This document shows, one piece after another, positions 58,646 to 64,000 of a stretch of 64,000 bases of DNA. The DNA is from an uncultured Clostridia bacterium (GTDB taxonomy: Bacteria > Bacillota > Clostridia > Christensenellales > CAG-917). Positions within the stretch are counted from its first letter, which is position 1. Each line of letters begins with the position of its first letter. The notes under the pieces are model-generated. The model saw only the letters and a list, made by a program, of their open reading frames with translations. It did not search any database and was not told the DNA's origin. The stretch lies in the NCBI GenBank assembly GCA_944332815.1, contig CALVKQ010000001.1, forward strand, positions 242,579 through 306,578, read 5' to 3'. The translations under genes and the position numbers were made by a program.

Positions 58646-59482
58646 ATGCCGAAACTGTCCGAGCTCGTGAACTGCGATGTTATATGTTTGAATGACGGCG
58701 CCCTTCGCGGAAAAGTCGCAAATGTATATTTTGACGAAAATTGTAGAAAAATTGTATATTTTGACCTGACGTGCGCGGAAGGGAACGTCCTGCTCCCCTT
58801 CGCCGCCGCAGCTTGCGTCCGCGACGCCGTGACGGCGGAAAACGCGCTGCCATTCCTGGCGCACGGCGACGCGGATCTCACCTCTCTCATCCCCTCGCCG
58901 CTGGGGAAAAAGGTGTACACCGCGAGCGGCAGGGCGCGCGGAAAGGTGACGGAACTCCTCTTCTCCGCCAAAGGGAAAGTCACCGCGCTGGAAACGGAAT
59001 CCTCCTCCTATTCCCCTTCCGCGTTCGCGGTGTTCGGGGACGTCCTGATATTAAAAGAAGGCAGGAACGGGAAACGCAGATCCCCCTCCGCCGTCTTTCC
59101 CGAGCCGAAAGAGGATTACCCCGTCGCCGTCCTCCGCGACGACTCGCCCTCCCCATCCCTTTCCTCGCCCCCACAGTCCGCGGCGGCAGCCAACGCGCCC
59201 CGAAGCGGCGCGGATATCCGCGCGGCGGAAGCGGAAAAGGAGGGCGGAGTGTATCTCACGGACGCGTCGGGCGGCGCGGAGGTGTTGTACGGGCAGGAGG
59301 AGTTCACCCCTTACCGCGTCATTGCGGACTATAACTTTCTGCTGGGCAGGACGCTTTCGGACGATCTGGTTTCCTACTCCGGGGAAAAGCTCGCCTCGCG
59401 CGGCGACCGCGTGACGGTGGAGGTCGTGGAAAAGGCGCGCAGAGGCGGAAAGCTGATGGACCTCACCCTCTCCTCCCGATGA
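58646..59482 (+). CDS. PRC-barrel domain protein
   Basis: 278 residues. Two N-terminal PRC-barrel-like beta domains (1-75, KLSELVNCDVICLNDGALRGKV; 85-140, PLGKKVYTASGRARGKVTE) of the YlmC/YmxH-related type, a Ser/Pro/Ala-rich linker and a third C-terminal barrel-like region (FTPYRVIADYNFLLGRTL...). ATG 58646 has GGAGGTG 6 nt upstream. Two-barrel PRC proteins of this kind are common in spore-forming Clostridia; function unknown. It is translationally coupled to the metallopeptidase (ATGA overlap). Confidence 0.78.
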   Translation: MPKLSELVNCDVICLNDGALRGKVANVYFDENCRKIVYFDLTCAEGNVLLPFAAAACVRDAVTAENALPFLAHGDADLTSLIPSPLGKKVYTASGRARGKVTELLFSAKGKVTALETESSSYSPSAFAVFGDVLILKEGRNGKRRSPSAVFPEPKEDYPVAVLRDDSPSPSLSSPPQSAAAANAPRSGADIRAAEAEKEGGVYLTDASGGAEVLYGQEEFTPYRVIADYNFLLGRTLSDDLVSYSGEKLASRGDRVTVEVVEKARRGGKLMDLTLSSR

Positions 59483-60939
59483 AAGCGCGCAAGTGTTTTT
59501 GGTCTGCTGCTGCGGCATGCGTCGTGCTGCTCGGAGCACTCGTGTGCTGCTGCTCCTGCGACCGTCCTCTCCCCTCTCCGAACACTCCCGTCCCCGTCTA
59601 CGACCTGGACATCACCTATGACGGAGAAAACACCCTTCTCCTCCGCGAAGAACTGCTCTTCACCAACCGAACGGGCGGAAGTTTGAGCACCCTCTCCCTC
59701 CATCTTTACGCCAACGCTTACGCGGAGGGCGGCGTTTGCTGCCTTCCCGAAGAAAGGGAGGATGTGTACTATAACGGGGAGAGTTTCGGCGGAATAGAAG
59801 TTTATAATGTCGAAATCGACGGTTCAGGTGCGGAAAGTGAGATAAAGGCGGACGGAGGCATATTGTCGGTGGCGTGCAGGCTGGATGAGGGCGACACCGC
59901 GACTCTCACCTTGAACGCACGCATCACGCTGCCCGAATGCAACGCTCGTTTCGGAGTCACGCAGTCGGGCACGGTGAACCTCACCGCCTTTTATCCCGTC
60001 CTCTGCGCGCACCGTAACGGAGAGTGGCGAGAGGACGCGTACGCCCCCGTCGGCGACCCGTTTTTAAGCGACATCTCCTCCTTTTACGTCACCCTGGACG
60101 CGCCTGCGGAATACGTCGCGGCTGCCTCCGGCGAAGTGACCTCCTCCTCTTTGCGCGGCACGGAACGGCACACGGAGATCACTGCGGAAAACGTGCGCGA
60201 CTTCGCACTCTTCCTCTCCCCCGAGTTCGAAGTGTACGTAACCTCCGCGCAAGCGGACGGCAAGGATGTGCGCGTCGCTTACTATCACACGGGCGACGGG
60301 GACGCCGCCCGAACGGCGCGGCTCGCGGCGGACGCGTTGGAATTCTTCTCATCGGAGTTCGGCGCCTACCCTTACCCGTCCTTTACGCTGGTGACCACCG
60401 AGGTGGGAGCGGGCGGCATGGAGTACGGCGCGCTTGCCGCAGTGGACCCCTCCGTCACGGATGAGCAGGAGCGCGCCATCACCGTCGTGCACGAAACGGC
60501 GCATCAATGGTGGTTCGGCGTGGTGGGTTCCGACCAGTTCAACGACCCCTGGCAGGACGAGGGGCTGACGGAATTTTCCGCGATATTCTATTTCCTTTCG
60601 CACGGCGATGAGGAGGTCTACCGCTCTTCCGTAGCCTCCGCGAAAGCCTGCCTTGCCTCCTATCTTGCCCTCCCCACGGAGATAGGCTTTGACCCGAACC
60701 TGCGGCGGCATCTTTCCACCTACGTTTCCGTGGGCGAGTACGTCGCGGTCACCTATTGCAAAGGGCTGCTGCTCTTTGACGCGCTGTATGCATTGGTAGG
60801 CGACGACGGCATGCGCGAGGCTTTGACGGTCTACTTTTCGGAGAACGCCTTTTCGGTCGCGGACGCGGAGGACATCATTTCCGCTTTCACCGCCGTTCAC
60901 TCTGGCGCCGCCGCCGTCTTCGGGGAATATCTCTGCTGA
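59479..60939 (+). CDS. M1-family metallopeptidase, lipoprotein
   Basis: A 486-residue secreted gluzincin: signal ending CCCSC (lipobox-like, Cys about 27), an N-terminal beta domain, then the substrate motif GGMEYGAL (near 314) and the zinc site VVHETAHQWWF with the second Glu ligand in DEGLTEFSA. The C-terminal helical domain of full M1 aminopeptidases is missing, so the protein is short for the family. It probably trims peptides outside the membrane. Coupled to the PRC-barrel gene. Confidence 0.88.
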   Translation: MKARKCFWSAAAACVVLLGALVCCCSCDRPLPSPNTPVPVYDLDITYDGENTLLLREELLFTNRTGGSLSTLSLHLYANAYAEGGVCCLPEEREDVYYNGESFGGIEVYNVEIDGSGAESEIKADGGILSVACRLDEGDTATLTLNARITLPECNARFGVTQSGTVNLTAFYPVLCAHRNGEWREDAYAPVGDPFLSDISSFYVTLDAPAEYVAAASGEVTSSSLRGTERHTEITAENVRDFALFLSPEFEVYVTSAQADGKDVRVAYYHTGDGDAARTARLAADALEFFSSEFGAYPYPSFTLVTTEVGAGGMEYGALAAVDPSVTDEQERAITVVHETAHQWWFGVVGSDQFNDPWQDEGLTEFSAIFYFLSHGDEEVYRSSVASAKACLASYLALPTEIGFDPNLRRHLSTYVSVGEYVAVTYCKGLLLFDALYALVGDDGMREALTVYFSENAFSVADAEDIISAFTAVHSGAAAVFGEYLC

Positions 60940-60951
60940 CTTTTCATGACG

Positions 60952-60980
60952 AAAGGCGCGGAGCATATCTCCGCGCCTTT
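60952..60980. terminator. Bidirectional terminator between convergent genes
   Basis: AAAGGCGCGGAG/CTCCGCGCCTTT with loop CATAT, between the metallopeptidase stop and the aminotransferase stop. Confidence 0.88.
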
Positions 60981-61006
60981 GTTTTCGGGATGTTATTCCT
61001 TTCTTA

Positions 61007-62296
61007 TTACCTGATGTACATCGCGTCGGGGTGCGCCTTTTTGACGACCTTGTACGCTTCGTCGGCGACTTCCCAGGTGTACTGCATATCTTCGTCGGTG
61101 AGCGCCGCATTGATGAAGTGGTTGTGGTGCGAGGTGAAGAACACGCCGCGCTTGACGCACTCCGCGACCCATTCCTGATGCAGGATGGTGGAGGGATAGT
61201 CGTTGTTAAGACGCATATAGAACATCGCGGGCTCGCCCGTCACTTTGAGGTCGAAACCGTTTTCTCTCGCGACTTCGACCAGCCCGTCGGTGAGCTTCCT
61301 GCCCTTCTTGGCGTTCTCCTCGACGGCGTGGGTCGCTTTCGCCTTTTTGAGGGTGGCGATACCTGCCGCGAATGGGACTGCGGACAGCCAGTAGCTGCCG
61401 GTGTACATGATGTCGGAGGTCGCGTTTTTGAGCTTCTCCGCGCCGCAGACTGCGGACACGTTGTAACCGTTGGCGATGGCTTTGCAGAAGCAGGAGAGGT
61501 CGGACTTGATGCCGTAGTGGAAGTCGCTGCCCTTCTCGTCGATGCGGAAACCTGCGCGCACGTCGTCGAAGATGAGGACTATGCCGTTCTTGTCGCACAG
61601 CTCGCGCATCTTCTTCCAGTAACCCTCGGGGGGAAGCTCGTTATCCACGAAGGTGGGATGATAGTAAGGCGTGGCGATGAGCGCCGCGATCTGACCGGGA
61701 TACTTCTTGATGAGCTTCTCGAACTGATCGGGAGCGTTCCAATCGATGTAGAGGTTGTTGGCGATATCCTCTTCCGTGATGCCGGCATAGCCCAGTTTCT
61801 GCATCCAGGGCGCGACGCCGTGATAGTAACCTTTGACGAGAACGACCTTCTTGCGGTTGGTGTACGCACGGGCGATCATGACCGCGAAGGTGGTGGCGTC
61901 GCCGCCGTTCTTCGCAAAGAACGCCCAGTCCGCCATGTTGATGGTGTTGACCATCTCCTCCGCGAAATCTATGAGCAGCTCGGACGCGAGGGTCGCGCAG
62001 TTGCCCTTTTTGAGCTGTTCGATCGCCGCCGCGTCAACGTCGGGATCGTTGTAGCCGAGGAAGTTGGGGCCGTAGGCGCACATATAGTCGATGAACCTGT
62101 TGCCGTCGATGTCCCAGAAGTAAGCGCCCTTCGCTTTGGACATGAACAGCGGATAGGAACTGACGGGGATCATACAGCCTTCGGAGGGACCGAGGTGACC
62201 GTAGATGCCGGCAGGCACGACTTTGAGGGCGCGCTTGAAGGCTTCCTGGCTTTTGCTGACATCGTAGATTTTCTTTTCCGTATATTTGAGTTCCAT
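61007..62296 (-). CDS. Class III aminotransferase (glutamate-1-semialdehyde aminomutase-like)
   Basis: A 429-residue PLP enzyme of fold type I, class III. Landmarks: AKGAYFWDIDGNRFIDYMCAYGP as the N-terminal signature (here AKGAYFWDIDGNR), a PLP-phosphate loop NGGDATTFA, a catalytic Asp in IFDDVRAGFR and the Schiff-base lysine in CFCKAIANGYN (about 273). The ATG at 62296 follows AAGGAGGG. It resembles glutamate-1-semialdehyde 2,1-aminomutase, but no other tetrapyrrole gene is near, so another substrate is possible. It is 10 nt downstream of an SCP2-like gene, with which it forms an operon. Confidence 0.85.
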   Translation of the reverse strand: MELKYTEKKIYDVSKSQEAFKRALKVVPAGIYGHLGPSEGCMIPVSSYPLFMSKAKGAYFWDIDGNRFIDYMCAYGPNFLGYNDPDVDAAAIEQLKKGNCATLASELLIDFAEEMVNTINMADWAFFAKNGGDATTFAVMIARAYTNRKKVVLVKGYYHGVAPWMQKLGYAGITEEDIANNLYIDWNAPDQFEKLIKKYPGQIAALIATPYYHPTFVDNELPPEGYWKKMRELCDKNGIVLIFDDVRAGFRIDEKGSDFHYGIKSDLSCFCKAIANGYNVSAVCGAEKLKNATSDIMYTGSYWLSAVPFAAGIATLKKAKATHAVEENAKKGRKLTDGLVEVARENGFDLKVTGEPAMFYMRLNNDYPSTILHQEWVAECVKRGVFFTSHHNHFINAALTDEDMQYTWEVADEAYKVVKKAHPDAMYIR

Positions 62297-62306
62297 AATT
62301 CCCTCC

Positions 62307-63101
62307 TTATGCAAGATAGATGCTGACCTGGCTGAGCAGCTTCGCCATCTGTTCGAGCATTTCCACAAAGCCGTAGACCTGGAACTGACCCGTGCCCATG
62401 CCCGTGAAGCTGGAGGTCTTGCCGTTCAGAAGGTCGTGCGCGAATTGCAGGTCGCCGAAGACCATCGTGGCGCGAGGCTGCGCTACCTTGCCCTTATTGG
62501 TGACGAAGATGTGGTCCTTGACCGTAATGTTCATCGCAAGATCGGTGCCGCCCACTTCGCAGGCGATGACGCCGTCGGGCATACGCCTTGCAATGGCTTT
62601 GCCGACATAGTCGCTGTTGGCGATCTCGCTCATTGCGTAAAACGCGGTGTATGCGGTGAGGACGGTGTTGGTTTCAAAGTACGCCGGGTCTTTGAGCAGC
62701 TCGTCCTTCTTCTCGGGCGCGGGCTGGAGATAATAGCTCAGTCTGTCCGCAAGTTTGGTGAAAGTGTCCAGCAGGAACTTCACTTTGAACACATTGTAGA
62801 AAATGGGGATGACCGTCTTGGGCTTACCGGTCTTGGGGTTGACGGGCGGCGCAATAAGGTTGTTGAAGTGTTCGGGAGAGGTGAAGTACAGCTTGAGCGC
62901 GGACTTGCCTTTGCCTCTGGTGAACGTGCATTTGCCGCCTTTGAAAGTGAGCACGGCTGCCCCCACTTCGGGCACGTTGAACTCAACACCGAGATCCACG
63001 TCCTTGATGAGGTCCTTCGAAACGGGGTCCATAACGCAAAGATCTTCGATGTTGCGGAGCACCGCGAACAGGTTTATCTTTGCCATTGTGACATTGTCCA
63101 T
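62307..63101 (-). CDS. SCP2-like domain protein, function unknown
   Basis: 264 residues, no signal or membrane segment. The segment LTFKGGKCTFTRGKGKSALK followed later by PRATMVFGDLQFAHDLLNGK and TGQFQVYGFVEMLEQMAKLL looks like an SCP2 sterol/lipid-carrier-type fold, with an insertion between. I do not recognise a family name. GGAGGAATT precedes the ATG. Co-operonic with the aminotransferase, which suggests it carries or binds a hydrophobic substrate or product; this is inference. Confidence 0.65.
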   Translation of the reverse strand: MDNVTMAKINLFAVLRNIEDLCVMDPVSKDLIKDVDLGVEFNVPEVGAAVLTFKGGKCTFTRGKGKSALKLYFTSPEHFNNLIAPPVNPKTGKPKTVIPIFYNVFKVKFLLDTFTKLADRLSYYLQPAPEKKDELLKDPAYFETNTVLTAYTAFYAMSEIANSDYVGKAIARRMPDGVIACEVGGTDLAMNITVKDHIFVTNKGKVAQPRATMVFGDLQFAHDLLNGKTSSFTGMGTGQFQVYGFVEMLEQMAKLLSQVSIYLA

Positions 63102-63183
63102 AATTCCTCCTTTACCGCAGTACGAAGGAAAAAAAGCACGTTCTCCCCCTCCGAAACCGCTAAATTAAACTTGTCCTTTAATT

Positions 63184-63212
63184 ATGATACTTTATAGCCG
63201 GACATGTGTCAA
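63184..63212 (-). promoter_or_regulatory. Promoter of the SCP2-like/aminotransferase operon
   Basis: TTGACA (63207-63212), 17 bp and TATCAT (63184-63189) on the minus strand. Confidence 0.8.
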
Positions 63213-63256
63213 TACCAAATCCGAAAATTAGTTTAATTGTTTATGATTTTAAGTTA

Positions 63257-63269
63257 TGCCAGACAGGAA
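63257..63269 (+). mobile_element. MITE terminal-repeat remnant
   Basis: TGCCAGACAGGAA with TA in front, matching the first 13 bases of the 279-bp MITEs; the rest differs. Too short to be certain. Confidence 0.4.
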
Positions 63270-63368
63270 CACCTCGCAAAAACGCCGCCCTGAACCGAAA
63301 GAGCCGTACGGACGCGGCGGCAGGCGTTTTGCGGACGCATGAAAACACCCGTATCTCGTTTGAAACAT

Positions 63369-63426
63369 AAAACCCCTCTCGCGCTCCTTGCATGCTCAGG
63401 CATGTAAGAGTCGGAAGAGGGGTTTT
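63369..63426 (-). terminator. Terminator of the transketolase gene
   Basis: AAAACCCCTCT and AGAGGGGTTTT arms around a secondary hairpin (TTGCATGC/GCATGTAA region); TTTTA follows on the minus strand. Confidence 0.8.
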
Positions 63427-63469
63427 TGCCGTTTACGTCATTCCCCCGACGGGCGGAGGAGCGCCTTTA

Positions 63470-64000
63470 TCATTTCTTGCGTGCGACCGCGCGTTCCGCC
63501 GCAGCCACTATATCCTCGACGGTGAGGTGGAACTTCTCACTGAGGTACGCCTGCTTGCCGACCTCGCCGAAGGAATCCACAACGCCTATCATCTCGACGG
63601 GCGCGGGGCACTTTTCCACCACCACTTCCGCGACAGCGCTGCCCAGTCCGCCGAAGGTGCTGTGGTTCTCGCAGGTGACGATGGCGCCGGTGGCTGCGAC
63701 CGCGTCGCAGATGGCGTCCGCATCTATGGGTTTCCAGGTGTGCATATTCACCACCGCGGCGGATATGCCCTTTTCCGCGAGCGCGTCCGAAGCCTTCAAC
63801 GCTCTGTCCACCATGATGCCGGAGGCGATGAGCGTGACATCCTTGCCGTCGCGCACTTTGACCGCTTTGCCGAGCTTGAAGTCCAGCGTGTCGTCAAAGA
63901 TCTTCTCCGTCTTTTTGCGGAACATACGGATGTAGACCGCGCCGGGATAGTCGATGATCTGAGGCAGAGCCTTTTGCAGCATGGTCGCATCCGTGGGCTC
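63470..64000 (-). CDS. Transketolase C-terminal section (partial, runs off the window)
   Basis: The open frame continues through the window edge (EPTDATM is encoded by the last bases), so the start lies outside. 176 residues are visible: the end of the pyrimidine domain (YIRMFRKKTEKIF) and the C-terminal domain (VTLIASGIMVDRALKASDAL, CENHSTFGGLGSAVAEV, DSFGEVGKQAYL). The CENHST-GGLG pattern fits the separate C-terminal transketolase subunit used by many Clostridia or a DXS-like enzyme. It ends with a clear terminator. Confidence 0.88.
   Translation of the reverse strand, partial: EPTDATMLQKALPQIIDYPGAVYIRMFRKKTEKIFDDTLDFKLGKAVKVRDGKDVTLIASGIMVDRALKASDALAEKGISAAVVNMHTWKPIDADAICDAVAATGAIVTCENHSTFGGLGSAVAEVVVEKCPAPVEMIGVVDSFGEVGKQAYLSEKFHLTVEDIVAAAERAVARKK

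Larger units (their letters stand above)
63102..63469. other. Intergenic region upstream of the SCP2-like gene
   Basis: Holds the promoter (63184-63212), a truncated MITE end (63257-63269), an imperfect palindrome CGCAAAAACGCC...GGCGTTTTGCG (about 63277-63334) and the transketolase terminator. No gene is supported. Confidence 0.6.

Overview
The window reads as chromosomal DNA of an endospore-forming anaerobic Firmicute, probably an uncultured Clostridia lineage. Sporulation and germination genes are plentiful: spo0A, a sigH-like sigma factor, spoIIR, sleB-ypeB, cwlD, a SPOCS-LysM coat-type protein and veg. There is a sodium-pump decarboxylase cluster, a GlgC/GlgD-type ADP-glucose glycogen pathway and an archaeal-type ProS. 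The DNA is moderately GC-rich and mostly coding, with canonical TTGACA/TATAAT promoters. I cannot resolve genus or species from the sequence alone.

Layout. 0.2-7.5 kb (minus): a GPH-type transporter, a very large zinc-ribbon/LRR_5 membrane protein and a GH13 alpha-glucan hydrolase. 7.6-15.9 kb (minus): a tight glycogen operon glgB-glgC-glgD-glgA-glgP behind one good promoter. 16-19 kb: ispE and an SGNH lipoprotein. 19.2-23.5 kb (minus): carboxyltransferase alpha subunit, gamma-like membrane subunit, biotin carrier, beta subunit and biotin ligase. 23.5-26.3 kb: a second GPH transporter overlapping a phosphoesterase. 26.4-27.4 kb: a repeat array downstream of tRNA-Arg(ACG). 27.7-32 kb (plus): a frameshifted FtsX-type permease and an FGGY kinase. 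32-39 kb: sleB-ypeB, spoIIR, a DtxR/MntR regulator with a ZIP transporter, ynzC, ung between two identical-length MITEs, a 44-residue protein and an acyltransferase. 40-46.6 kb: the rpsF-ssb-rpsR and mrnC-rlmB-sigH operons and an MBL-fold protein, with two long non-coding mosaics of palindromic repeats. 46.6-49.8 kb: proS, a zinc-ribbon acidic protein and spo0A. 50-51 kb: tRNA-Arg(CCT) followed by a second repeat array. 51-61 kb: SPOCS-LysM, veg, a membrane subtilase, gltX, radC, cwlD, a PRC-barrel protein and an M1-type metallopeptidase. 61-64 kb (minus): an SCP2-like protein with a GSAM-type aminotransferase, then the C-terminal part of a transketolase running off the edge.

The most unusual content is non-coding. 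(1) Five copies of an exactly 89-bp core lie downstream of two different arginine tRNA genes; each core is joined to a copy of that locus's own tRNA 3' end, starting in the T loop. (2) A MITE family has 26-bp perfect terminal repeats and TA flanks, and a diverged subfamily sits at the same point in the tRNA repeat unit at both loci. (3) Short palindromic REP-like units occur in an array, and one copy is caught inside another repeat, with an uninterrupted paralogous site for comparison. (4) Two intergenic regions, upstream of the stops of rpsR and proS, are parallel mosaics of the same palindromes, and in both the gene's stop codon lies in the element end. (5) Five unrelated genes have no Shine-Dalgarno sequence and have a sigma-A-type -10 hexamer exactly 6 nt before the ATG, which predicts leaderless mRNAs.
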